Shown piece by piece: positions 9,780-20,249 of a stretch of DNA of 32,686 bases. The stretch lies in contig JADGJC010000398.1 of the NCBI GenBank assembly GCA_027596075.1, forward strand, positions 1 through 32,686, given 5' to 3'. The translations under genes and the position numbers were made by a program. Every line of letters begins with the position of its first letter. Positions within the stretch are counted from its first letter, which is position 1. The notes below the pieces were generated by a model. The model ran no database searches, was not told the DNA's origin, and saw only the letters and a program-made list of their open reading frames with translations. Source of the stretch: Rhizophlyctis rosea. Taxonomy: Eukaryota; Chytridiomycota; Chytridiomycetes; Rhizophlyctidales; Rhizophlyctidaceae.

Positions 9780-12700
9780 TTACATGGCGAAGATCACCTC
9801 TCCTTCATGCAACAAGGGCTTCCCACTTCCATATGCACCTCGGATCCCTGCCCCAAATTCCTCCATCATGCCCATTGGCGCACTCTTCCCACTCCCCGCA
9901 TCAGACACGGCATCTTCGACATCCGCCGCAGATGCGTCATCCAAATGCTCATCCACATTCTCTATGTCATCAAACGCCGGCTCGGAAGCAGGGGGAGACA
10001 CTACCGACTCCTTCACACCCTCCACCGTTTCCACCTCCCCAACATCGTCTTCGACAATCTTCGGTTTCACCTTCTCTTTTGGTTTCCTCCCCTTGCCAGA
10101 CCCTTTCTTCCTCCCTCTCTTCTTCTCACCTCCACCCTCACCTCCCACCTTCCCTTTACTGCCCACCTTCCCGACCCCCGCCTCCCCCTCCCCCTCCCCA
10201 CCCTTCCCCCAAACACNNNNNNNNNNACCCCGCCCTCCCCCGTCCCATCATCCAAACAACCCAACCCCCTCAAAAGCCGCCAAAGATACTCCTCCAACTC
10301 CGTGCACTGCTCCACAATCTCGCTCCCCGGATCGTTATAGAATCGACAATTGCTGAAGATCAGCAACGTGTCCTTCACGAACTCGTCAAAGTGTTTGTAG
10401 TTGTCTAGGACTAGGCGAGTCCATATCTGATGCGCGAGATGGATTGAGGATGAGAATTAGAATTCGGAAAGAAGCTATGTGGACAGATGGAATATGGGCA
10501 AAAACGAAAGTCAACATACCGTTTGGATATCTACAGGATGCTTCACCGCCAAATAATAATCCGGAAAGTCCGCACGATCAACTGGGACAAGGAACAGAGT
10601 GATGTTCGTATGTAGCCGTAGACCGTCCAGGATGTATTTGCAGGCTTGCTTCAATGTCAGGTTCATTTCTGCGCCGGGGCATGGCTTCATGAATGGTCTG
10701 GCGTCCGCAAGCTGAATCGTGAATGAACTCTTACCATGAGTCATGATCTCCTTCGTGAACTCCACATTCTCCCAACCCTCGAGAGCAAACGGTTGGTCGT
10801 CAACCGTCGCAAGCGCCCGATCAAAGGTAATGGGCACTCTTTTCCATCGAGGGGTATCTTCTTGTAGCTCGTGTCGGTTATGTGATTGACAGAGCATTTC
10901 CGAGAAGAATTTTCGTTCCTTGGGTAATGACATTTTAGCGATTCATGTTTCAAATGAACAACATGAAACTCAACTCCTCACCGCTTCGCTGACGGCCTTC
11001 CGTAGCTGGAACCGCCTCTCCCATTCCTCCAGCTGCTTGGCGCGATCTTTGCCTTTGGACTGAAGGTGCTATGTAAGCGGCCGCATACAGAGCACGGAGG
11101 TGCAGCACCTCAGTACTCACCGGCATCGGGCCATCGCCTTCTACTCGCACGCGCTTTACAGCAGGCCCATCTTCCGTATCGCCATTTTCCATTATCTCAC
11201 TTCTTCGTCTCTTCCGTTCCTCCACAGCAGCTTCACTTCTGCGCCGTTTCCGTTCCGCCGCAGCCGCCCGTTGAGCCGCTAAACGCGCTTCCCTTCGCTT
11301 GTCTTCCTCTTCGGCACGTTGCTTTGCTTGCACGGCCTCCAGATACGCTTGATCGGCTTGCATATGGTCCTGTTCATTGTTTAGACATCGACTGATCGTG
11401 GAGCCCTCAATTTGACACGGAACAAACCTTCTCCAAAAGTCGTTGTTGATGAGCTGATTGGTAAGAGGATGAATCGTCCATTTCCTACCATCGCTGGTGC
11501 ATGAGTGTGTTGCAAACGCAAGAAACTAATAGACGGGGTTTGCTCACGTCAAAGTTGGAGTCATTCATCTTCCAAATATTTTGCAGTTTTGTCCGCAATT
11601 TCGTGTTCGCTCGCTGATGACTCGTCTTCAACCGGGAAATGAACTCGTGCCATTCTTGGCGGTTGGACGCAACCTGTGTCGATTTGATCAGTCTTGTCGA
11701 AATGATGTAAGCAGCAGGTTAATCATACCAAGTGCCAGGTGGACAGACCGCCATGGGGAACTTCACAGTATAATCGAGACCTCAACGAGTCCACTGAGAC
11801 ACACAGATGAGTTGATATGGTTGTGTGATGCCATCTGGTCCTGACAACATACCGTCAAAATGCCAATATATCTTGCCGTCCGCGTCTTTGCCCACAGGAT
11901 CAACCCGCTGAACATAAGCTATTAATTTGTTGCAAATCGCACACATGAAGACCAGCTACAAACGTACCATCTCCCTTGGATCCTTCTGACGGCAAATTTC
12001 CGAATCATCCACCGCCCATTGGCACAATTGTCTGAGAAGGCCAAGCTGTGGAGTAGATTGATATCAATAATCCCCTTTGTCGGCTCTTGATAATTCAACG
12101 GATCACCAACCTTAACGGTTGCATCCAACCCACCGAACGACACATCCTCCGGCCAATTTTGCCCCGCCGACCGTATCACAACCTCTCGCCGTAGAACATG
12201 CTCCCAAGTAGCGTACCTCGGACTTTCGCCGCGAGGTATCAACTGTAACAATCGCATTACCAAATCCGCAAGAAACACATTGCTGGTCGCAAGGAATGCT
12301 TCATGAATCCACTACGAGTTGCGATCAGTGAACATGTCACCAGACATGCGTCTGTTACGGATATTTACCTGCACTGGCCAAGGATCCCATTCCAGCTCTT
12401 CCGAGAAATTGCAGCAGAATAGATAAAAGGACAGGAAATCGGATTGGTCATATTCGTCTACATAGTACGTCAGCTACCGGTGGGTCCTCACGGATCTAAC
12501 CATTCTTACCCAAAGAATCAATCGCTGGTCCAGGAGAATACAGTTCGCCTTCATCTCTACTGGCACGTTGCCGCTTTCTTGACGGGTCCAACCGATCCAC
12601 CTGAACATGTTGCCGTTTGGTCCTCCTGCCCCCATGAGAAATCGGCATGTAGATGTCTGCAGCATACTCGCTGTCTTCCGATTCGATGACGTAATATTGC

Positions 12701-13302
12701 TGCTTCCTCCGTCTCCGCTTCTTGTTTGGCCTTTGCGCCCAATATGTCCCCTTCTGCGCCTTTGCAATATTCCATTTTTTGTCACCGCGCCTTCCCGACT
12801 TGGCCCCATATGGGATCTCCACCCACACTTTCTTCCGTGGTCGACAGCGTGGTTCGCTCATGTAAAGTCGTAGTTCATTGCTGAGCGGGTTTGAGTTTTG
12901 GGTTGTTTGGGAGGTGTACGGTTTTTGATGAAGGCTGATTGCGGTAGATCGGGATACGGAAACCGGGTCGGACATGGGCTCCTCATCCGATTCTTCCTCT
13001 GAAGGCTCATAGTAATCGTCTTCGTCCGCCCGCCTTGTTGCATCAAAGTGGTATATCTCGATGTCGGGTTCGTCGTCGACTACGACAAATTTTGCGTTCT
13101 CTGCTGCCAAGTCACTCGAGGGTTCCTCCCCTCCCGAATCGTCGATAAGTGTCTTCACTTCCGTAGGCGGATGCCTCTCCCTCCCTGATTCATCGTTTAT
13201 TGTTATCACCTCTGTAGCCTTTTCCATTTCGACGCCGTCATTTCCCAACCCGTTCCTTCCAACTAAACCGTGCATATGGCCTTTGGTGGTTGTGTTTCCC
13301 AT
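9780..13302 (-). CDS. DDT/WHIM plus bromodomain protein, CECR2-like chromatin factor, twelve exons
   Basis: Model exons on the minus strand are 13302-12510, 12457-12369, 12311-12111, 12045-11968, 11907-11853, 11793-11729, 11673-11548, 11484-11428, 11369-11121, 11059-10982, 10918-10520 and 10426-9780, the last crossing an N gap; about 945 aa. Exon 1 encodes an acidic region, then a basic, NLS-like tract (NKKRRRRKQQ). Exons 2-6 form a DDT/WHIM-like region: a helix-rich segment, LGLLRQLCQWAVDD, then RVDPVGKDADGKIYWHFD and RLYCEV. Exons 8-10 are charged and coiled. Exons 11-12 form a bromodomain: PVDRADFPDYYLAVKHPVDI, then IFSNCRFYNDPGSEI, whose YN (about Asn761) is the acetyl-lysine-binding Asn. 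The C-terminus is Lys/Gly-rich (KKRGRKKGSGKGRKP), then acidic. In animals this pairing is typical of CECR2, an ISWI remodeller subunit. A nuclear histone-reading role is inferred. Confidence 0.85.
10173..10226 (-). other. G-rich run next to a 10-N assembly gap
   Basis: Bases 10217-10226 are N. The adjacent minus strand (10216 down to about 10173) is a series of G runs of three to five bases separated by A, C or T, a classical G-quadruplex pattern. It codes for a Gly/Glu-rich linker of the bromodomain protein. The reading frame before and after the gap differs if ten bases is taken literally, so the gap length is probably a placeholder. Confidence 0.85.
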
Positions 13303-13796
13303 TTACAAGTGCTACTTGAGCCAAAAACTCGTCAGTGGCGCCCAGCAGCCACCTTTGTGCGGTTTCATCAACAGACTGTAGCCAGGGTGGAAGATTATAT
13401 GCGGTGCTGGAGTTGAGGAGGGAACCAGACAACGGCGACGTGGTGAGTCGATTGAACAACTGGGGCGCACAGAACACGTACAGACCGGTGGTATGCTGTA
13501 AAAGCCAGGTCCTTCACGTCTGAAGCGGGGTATGTATAGCTAGCGATGGGTGGAAGGAAAAGTAAAGGCAAGCAGGAAGGTAGGGAGGAGGGCGAGGGAA
13601 AGAGAGGAAGGGGGAAATTGACTCAGGTGTGGCTTAGAAGAGAAACGCGTGGTTCGAACTTCGAACTTCAATCCCTGCCACCTGGTCCACAAAATTGAAC
13701 ACCCATCCTCATCTTCCACCTTCCACATCCCACCAGTGGCTGACAGCTTTCCAAAGTGTGCCAAGCTACTCATACTGTCGGAAATAAAGTCAGAAG
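13303..13796. other. Divergent intergenic region
   Basis: This stretch separates the start of the bromodomain gene (minus) from the TMEM128-like gene (plus) and should hold both promoters. The minus strand at 13477-13310 is open and protein-like (for example SVDETAQRWLLGATDEFLAQ) and could be an upstream exon of the bromodomain gene. No clear TATA box was seen. Confidence 0.4.
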
Positions 13797-14348
13797 ATGA
13801 TACACCAACGTCCTCTGAAAGCGAACGCGGTCCCGAACCAAGAGAAACCTTACGATGACGCAGCACAACGGCGCAAAGAGCAACAAGCCAAATCCAAACT
13901 GCTCCGCATCGCCGAGTCAATAGCTTGGATAGTCGCGGCGGTCACGGCCGCCTACCTCGGAAACTTGAAAGACGCGCTGCAGGAGCACGGTTACGGGTGA
14001 GTGACAAACGTTCCTGCATTACGTTCCCCAACCCGTCCAGGCTACACTTACAAACTGAAATTCTTACTTGCCTGCAGCACACCGTTCATTCTCCTATTCA
14101 TTTCAATCTTCGGTTTCATCATGGTCTTCCTGTACTTGACAGTTTACATACCTTTCGCCACGGGAACGCGCGTTGATCTCTCCCAATGGGAGTCTCAAGC
14201 GAAACGGCCTGTCCAAATAGGGACTGCCTTTGGCGTCCTCGCCTTCTTCTCCTCAAACTGGATGCTATGGCCGGCATATCACATCTTGACCCCAGTCATG
14301 GTCTTCCTGTTTACCATGGGATTCGTCAGCTTTGTTGGCTTGTTTTGA
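13797..14348 (+). CDS. TMEM128-like four-helix membrane protein, two exons
   Basis: Exons 13797-13996 and 14078-14348 are joined by an 81-nt intron (GTGAGT to CTTGCCTGCAG), giving 156 aa, close to the about 165 aa of animal TMEM128. A charged, cytosolic-type N-terminus (DDAAQRRKEQQAKSKLLR) leads into four hydrophobic segments at about residues 41-55, 68-90, 112-128 and 133-155. The C-terminal WPAYHILTPVMVFLFTMGFV matches the family pattern of an aromatic motif followed by TP and a last helix. The family's molecular function is not established; an endomembrane location is expected. An in-frame TAA sits just upstream of the ATG, fixing the start. An alternative acceptor at 14040 gives a wrong frame. 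Confidence 0.8.
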
Positions 14349-14779
14349 GACCTGATTACAGACTGTTCGTGTAGGTACAGTAGCCACAGATCAGAATTGA
14401 TATGATTGACGGACGCGTGTCGGCGAGTGATTGAACAATTCTTCGTCTAAAGTATGCACCCCTCATATGTAGATATCATTCACATTCCTCAACATCACGG
14501 GGCTCACTATCAGCACCCTCAATGCCATCAGAACCGCAGGCCTTTACTGGATTGGCTTGTGCGCGGCCTCACGTTCACGAAGAAATCGGATACGAAGCCA
14601 AAAGAATTAGGCTCTTACTTGGTGGAAATCAATGCCGCCTCCATATGAAGAATTTGGGATGATGCTAGTCGATTGACCGAAATGAGTTGATAGTTTCTCT
14701 AGCTTCATAACTGTCCTGTATTGTTTTATGTTTGACGGATTTGCCAATAGGGCACACTGGTGAATCTTCCACAACAGGA
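14349..14779. other. Intergenic, no gene seen
   Basis: Follows the TMEM128-like stop. A 64-aa frame at 14454-14648 has no family resemblance. Probably 3' untranslated sequence and spacer. Confidence 0.45.
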
Positions 14780-14810
14780 GTCACGTGACGTGCCCAGTGG
14801 TGTATTTAAA
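14780..14810 (+). promoter_or_regulatory. E-box palindrome and TATA-like motif before the Imp2 gene
   Basis: The 10-bp palindrome GTCACGTGAC (14780-14789) contains CACGTG, the core bound by basic helix-loop-helix factors such as yeast Cbf1. It is followed by TGTATTTAAA (14801-14810), a TATA-like motif. The pair lies about 130-160 bp ahead of the Imp2 start codon. Function inferred from motif and spacing. Confidence 0.45.
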
Positions 14811-14938
14811 CCTCCACCAGTCTCCGAACTTCTCTCCTCCCCCAAGATCAGTTTCACTACAGTAACGAATTCTCTTTCGCCTAATCCCTGCTGACTTCCA
14901 AGAAACCTCGATCATAACTCTGAAGTAATACGCGTTAC

Positions 14939-15848
14939 GTGCAACCCCTTCTGGCAATGACCGCGACTCGAACACACGCCCTTCGAAGGGCTTTGCTTAG
15001 TACACTCGCTATCTTTCCGCCTGCCCTCGTGTTTGTAAATTTTGGATATTCAATAGCAACTGTTAACGGAAGATCAAGTACGTTTCGAGTGACACTGAGT
15101 GATGGTTGCTTATGGGTCTTGTTGCCGCATCTTGTAGTCCACTCCAATGTTGGCCAAAAGTGTGGCAGAAGCACCTGCCTGTTCCTCGCTTCCACTCTCA
15201 CATGAGCTCTTGAGCGGAGCGAACGTATGGCTTTTTGTACCTCATCAAGTGGCGAATTGAAAATGATGGATGATGCTCTGCCGATGAAAATTGCCATTCT
15301 GCAGACAATGTCTAAAAGTCCGTACTTTCCTCTTTATTTTCTACCACAAAGTGCAACCAACATTAAACCCAGACACCAACCACCTCCACAAAGACATAGT
15401 CCTACTCGACAAACTCTCCCCAAACACCAATACATACCCGCGCGGATCCATCGTTCTCCTCACCCACCCCTCCGACCCAGACCTCACCCTCATAAAACGC
15501 ATCACAGCCCTACCCGGCGACGTCGTCCGACCTAGAAGACGAGACGGCACTCTAGAACCGCATACCCTCATCCAAATTCCGCGAGGACATTGTTGGGTCG
15601 AGGCTGATGAGCCGTTCCACGGGACGGATAGTAATACGTTTGGACCGGTGCCATTGGGGTTGGTGACGGCGGTTGTCAGTCATGTGCTGTACCCTTTTGA
15701 GAGATTTGGGAGGTTGGAGAGACGGCCGGCGAAACCTGGAACGGTGTTGGAGCGGGGGATGTATGGTGGGGCGTGGAGACCTGGTGGGGTGGGTGTGGAT
15801 GATGAAGCGGAGGGTGGGAAGAAGTCTTTGTTGAGAATATGGAGATGA
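14939..15848 (+). CDS. IMP2: Mitochondrial inner membrane protease subunit 2
   Basis: Exons 14939-15077 and 15352-15848 encode 211 aa. The protein is a type I signal peptidase of the mitochondrial inner membrane, which removes sorting peptides on the intermembrane-space side together with Imp1. One hydrophobic segment (about residues 20-40) precedes the catalytic Ser46 in GRSMQPTLNP. The general-base Lys95 lies in LIKRITALPGD, and DSNTFGPVPLGLV is the conserved C-terminal box. The 274-nt intron splits the codon for the Met after the catalytic Ser (A then TG), so the junction is firmly supported although the acceptor reads CAAAG. A second in-frame ATG six codons downstream is a possible start. 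The C-terminal 40 residues are Gly/Arg-rich and beyond the usual family end. Confidence 0.9.
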
Positions 15849-16230
15849 CACCACCATGAGTTTGCTCCCTGCCAGTAGACTATGGCAAACATGGAGCGTG
15901 ATGTCGTTCCGGCGCTCCCCATCGGAGTTGATATGACGCAGCATTTGAACAATCTACGCACTGTCATGACTTTTGAAGGAGCGTTCTCCTCAGTGAAGTC
16001 ATCATGGGAAGATTTGGCTCTGACATTTGCAGAATGTCCAATGTCCAGCAATGGCCAAACGGAAGTGCTTTGTTGGTGGTGTATTACTATTTGGCACACG
16101 TCGTCCTCCAAAAACCAACTTTTCCAAGACAAGGATTTGATCTCATTTTCCCAACCTTGATGGTTCCCCTCACAATTGCAAAACAAAAAAATGATGTATT
16201 TGTTATAGCACGATACATGACTATGAATGA
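15849..16230. other. Intergenic, no gene seen
   Basis: Follows the Imp2 stop. Frames on both strands look like non-coding shadow. The minus strand carries a run of seven T at about 16184-16190, some 40 nt past the tRNA-like block, which could serve as a Pol III stop. Confidence 0.4.
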
Positions 16231-16322
16231 CCACGGAAGGGAATCGAACCCTCTTCGCACCAGTGCGTCCACAAACACCAATGCGGTTCCCCCAGGGACC
16301 GAAGCCAGCTGGTTCTTCCGTA
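16231..16322 (-). repeat. tRNA-like block, copy 1
   Basis: On the minus strand this block has a B-box (GGTTCGATTCC, 16250-16240), an A-box-like CAGCTGGCTTCGG upstream of it, and ends ACGGAAG and CTTCCGT that pair perfectly over 7 bp. Inside are two further hairpins. The arms do not fit a canonical cloverleaf: the central stem-loop has no clear 7-nt anticodon loop and the acceptor pairing overlaps the T stem. It is best read as a tRNA-derived repeat, not a working tRNA gene. A second copy lies at 28480-28568. Confidence 0.65.
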
Positions 16323-16353
16323 ACCAACAAGAGCTGAGCCTCGATAGGCTGTT

Positions 16354-16664
16354 GCGGTAGACGCGCATCGCTCTCCTACTCATCAAGTGCGGTAGACGTG
16401 CATCGCTCCACTATCCATCAAGTGCGGCAGACGTGCATCGCTCCCCTGTTCATAAGTGCGGTAGACGTGCATCCCTCCATTACTGTCCACTTTTGCGGTA
16501 GACGCGCATCGCTCCACTAGTCTTCAGTTTGTGCGGTTGACGTGCATCGCTCCACTATTCCACATGTTCTTTGCAGCGGCGCATCGCTTGGCTTGATTCT
16601 CCGGATGCTGTAGATATACAAACCTTTGCAAAATTCACAAGTGCGGTAGACGTGCATCGCTCCA
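16354..16664 (+). repeat. Interspersed tandem array 1 of a 22-bp unit
   Basis: Seven clear units start at 16354, 16389, 16424, 16458, 16495, 16533 and 16643, and one degenerate unit lies near 16572-16591. The core is GCGGTAGACGTGCATCGCTC, usually followed by CA. Spacing between starts is 34-38 bp, so short spacers of about 12-16 bp of differing sequence separate the units. Several units carry substitutions (ACGCGC for ACGTGC, GGCAG for GGTAG, CCCTC for CGCTC), suggesting an older array than copy 2. It begins about 30 bp beyond the tRNA-like block. Confidence 0.9.
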
Positions 16665-17688
16665 ACTTGAGCTAGTCAGGTTATGCAAACCAGCACCCCG
16701 CAGTATTTCAACGCACGCTTCATCGGCCCAATAGACACTGGTCGCATTAGGTGGTCCTAAACTTCTAAAACCAAAAAGGTTTTGCGTTGCCTAGCAGCAG
16801 GATGGGGACAAGCCCATTTCAGTGCTGCCGTGTTCGACGGCCGACCAACTACTGGAAACCACCGGTAGGAGAGTGTTCCGAAGTATATTCCGTAAAGGAC
16901 AGACCCGGTGCGACCGGACATAAGTAAGGGAGAGGCAATGGACGGTCGACATTCACTCTGAAACTGAAATGAGGAGCTGCAAACATGGGGGCAAAGTGGA
17001 AACACACCTCTCACGTTACCCATGTCCGCGGACCTTCCCGTGCGTTGTCACTGCTCATATTATTTATCCCATACTCACCTAACGAACCGTCGTCTGGGTG
17101 ATGAAGGTTAACGTGCTGCTGGCAGCAACTGATGGATGTTATTGAGTTGGAATAAAAGAATGCTAGGAGAAGAAGAGAATGTTGTGCACGGCCACCCGCG
17201 CTTCTGGCTTGAGAGTGGGTGGGGCTTCTTTGAGGCTTGAGCATGAGCCCATGTGACATGATATGACTCAATGTCCGACAGGGCGCACACGAAAGGCCAA
17301 AATTATTATATTTGCTCCCCACATCGAAGTCGTGAGTCCACACTTGCAGTCTTACACCCACTTCCCGTCGGTATATTTAGATCCAAAAAAATCTTTGGAC
17401 ATCTTGAATCGTTCCAGACTGTTGTTTTCACTGCCACCTATCGCAACTGTATAATTCAGCTAGCCCGCTGTTCCTATCCACACTAAGCATTTGCCGCGTT
17501 AAAAAAGGTAGGGCAAAAGTCACCCCAGCAGGGGAAGTGTGCAATGTGCCAGGAAGTCAGCTGACAAAACACCATATCCCCAAACACCTTCTGTCCAGAT
17601 ATGTCCTCAAACTCGGAAGTATGTTCAGGGCCAGCTGAGTCTTGGCAGGGTTGGACGGCTGTGACTAGATTGTGCAAACAAAAGTAAA
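16665..17688. other. Intergenic, about 1 kb, nothing recognised
   Basis: No reading frame resembles a known protein and no RNA gene or tandem repeat was recognised. The right end should hold the promoter of the decayed DUSP/ubiquitin-like gene, if it still has one. Confidence 0.4.
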
Positions 17689-20218
17689 ATGGTACGTGCC
17701 GCCGCTGCAATATGTTCACATTCCTTCCATTAGGATTGACATTTATTTTTGATTCTTTCAGGGTCGTAACAATCCTCAATGGATTGGTGTTCAAAGGCAA
17801 CGTAGACCTCTAAGAAATACACCCAATTGGGTGACCTTGATACGTAACGCGGGTGGCACAATCGATGGACGTAACGTTATTACACTTACGCCAAATGAAC
17901 GCTGGCGGCTTCTTGTTGGGGATATATCACCTCATGATCTTGCTTCAGCGCTGCCTAATGGCCTTGACATATTTGCATTAGACGGTACGATGTCTGTTCC
18001 ACTACATCAAGAAATTTGGCCGAAGTCCTAACAGCTTTCCCAATGTCATGTATCAGAGCCGGATCAGAATCCATTTGAGAAGCGCGCACAATTGGAGAAG
18101 GTATGTACATTGATACAGCATAGGACTGCGAATATAACGGAATGTTGATTCTGGATGTAGAGCAAGTGTCCAGACCTGTTTGCGTCAAAGCACGCGATCA
18201 AAGTTGTTGAGCGTGATGAATACTATCTAATTCCCATGGGTAAGGGGAATATCAGCAATGCTTCTCATTACTATCTCAACTGCCGCAATGCTCATGAGAA
18301 ATGACTACAGCTTTTTTCCACCGCTGGCACGTTTCCATGAGAGTCCATGTGAGGAGAATATACCCGCGGCGATCGATAATACCATATTGTTGTGCAAGCA
18401 TGGGAAGATGGTGTATGATGTCACTCAAATGGACGAAGAAGGTGGACAACACTTTGCTTTTGTCCGCAAGGAGGAGTGGGCGTCATTAAACAGTTGGTGA
18501 GTTTGGGATGCTTTCATCTCTTGATAGAAAAACAACAGGGTATTCATAATATTTGAAAGGTATTTATGTGAGCAACCGATTCGATTACTTATTGATTTGG
18601 GCGATCTGGAGATTGTGGGATCCGATCCCGGTGTATGTGACGCTTGTTACCAGTCGGAGTATGTCTTCATGGAATTTGATGTTCTGTTAGGCGGTCAAAT
18701 TCACACTTTCATATGCAGGTTCTTGGATTGGAGTGGGAATCGTGTAACAGTGACAAAGCGGTTGCAATTGTCTGAGGATGACGATGAACTTTCAAATGGC
18801 TTTTTGGAGGACATTCGTGCGATCAAGGAAAACATCGCTGTTTTAAAAACACGATTGGATGACATGAACGAAGGCGATCATGGGGATGTGTTGAAAAGTC
18901 ATAGCGGTGAGAAGCGGGCGCCACAAAAGTGTTTCTATTCAGTGCGTGTGTATGACCTCATTTTTCACGATGGTTAACATCTTCCCGATGGTGGAGAAAA
19001 CATCTCAAAAGTTAAAAGGTAGTCCGCTTTCCTACAATACTTGTACCGTCATCTCATTGTTTATGACTAGCCTTGCAACTTCAAAACAAAAAGCCCGACA
19101 ACAATGGCTCCGGGACTGACGTGGCAATCCACGTTTTCCGTAGCAGCCAAGAAGAAGATATGAAAAAGCAGCTATTGTACGTTATCAGTGAATGCAGGGC
19201 GTTATTAGAGAACGAGTTGCATACGCTGGTAACGCGTATGCGTGAGATCTTCTTTCAAGGTATGTCGGATGTGGGTTGGTGATGGGGCAGATCAATGCTG
19301 ACATAGTAATACGCAAATAGTAAAACCCGGGTCGTCGGAGCATGATGTTGAAAAGCTTGGTGTTTCATGGGAAGGTTTTCTTATGCTTGAAACTGTAAGT
19401 GCGGTCGAAGTGCAGTCTTCTGACTAGATAACGTGAAATTCACTTTTTCCTATTCAGATTTATTCACGTGGAAAGAACTCCTGAACTGAAGCATATGATC
19501 AAGGACATGCGGATGCATCATCAAAGGTGTAACGAGTTAAAGCGAGATTTGTTTGTAGGTATACCCCGTCCGGTGCTTCAATTCCGGAATTTGGTGTTTG
19601 AAGTTGTCAGATCATTTGGAATCTCCCACTGACATATATCTTTGATTCGCAGACTTTTGAAGAAATGTACATCAAACTCTTTGCTGTAGATTCAACACGA
19701 AATGACGAAGACTCTTGTGAGATCCATGTATCCTACGAGACGACTGTGCGGGAGTTTAAGACTGAGGTGTGGAGGAACGATGAAGATAATTTGCGCACAT
19801 CAGCTCATAAGCTGCATTTTTAGATTTCGCATAAGTTGGGGATCCCTATTGATCTGCAACGCCTGGTAGTCGCTAGGACGGGCATGGAGCTGAGACATAA
19901 TGATGTTACCCTGGGTTCTGCGAAATTATGGAAAGGTGATAGGTTTGTTGTGGAGAAGATTGCTGAGAATGGCAAGTATAGCTTGTATTTTGTTGATGGA
20001 ATTCGTCCCATGCCGAACCCTATTAATTACTCTGACACAATTCACATTTACTCCCATTTGCTTTCCCAGATACTCGGAAACCCAAACGCTCTGCAACCGG
20101 TGCGGTGGATGCCAATGTACATCACGAAAACGACGACGATGCCCATAGAGCCGAGGTTAATCGTTTACATAAGAAGAAGAAGGCAGAGCTAGTGAAAATG
20201 ATAACGGGACTCCGCTAA
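17689..20218 (+). pseudogene. Decayed gene with DUSP-like and ubiquitin-like segments
   Basis: The best start is an ATG-only exon (17689-17691) followed by GTACGT; the acceptor at 17761 yields MGRNNPQWIGV. The frame then stays protein-like but carries an in-frame TAA at 18029-18031. After an intron it runs to NASHYYLNCRNAHE, where an extra A near 18300 breaks it. Beyond lies a segment resembling the DUSP domains of USP48-type deubiquitinases (NTILLCKHGKMVYD, KEEWASLNSW, then VCDACYQSEYVF), with no protease domain. Further exons lead, after another one-base conflict near 19455, to a ubiquitin-like domain (MYIKLFAVDSTRNDED, then GIPIDLQRLVVARTGMEL). A GC-AG intron (donor GCAAGT at 19972, acceptor at 20069) joins it to a Lys-rich tail ending in TAA at 20216-20218. 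Undetected introns could explain some breaks, but several lesions together favour a pseudogene. The domain call is by eye. Confidence 0.55.
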
Positions 20219-20249
20219 TTGACTCTCGACTCCGCGATCTTGGAGGACT

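Noticed and set aside
9784..10408. Long Pro/Ser-rich plus-strand ORFs
   Set aside because: Antisense shadows of the G-rich and Lys-rich C-terminus of the bromodomain gene, crossing the N gap.
11922..12278. Continuous minus ORF reading through 12110-12046
   Set aside because: The conserved LLRQLCQWAVDD lies in another frame, so a 65-nt intron (12110-12046) is needed and the read-through part is intronic or shifted.
15882..16160. 92-aa plus ORF after Imp2
   Set aside because: No family resemblance, and the composition does not look coding.
16231..16322. tRNA-Sec
   Set aside because: No TCA anticodon and no matching acceptor or D-arm layout.
17689..20218. Crinkler (CRN) effector
   Set aside because: A ubiquitin-like segment is present but no LFLAK-type header motif or DWL-like end was seen.
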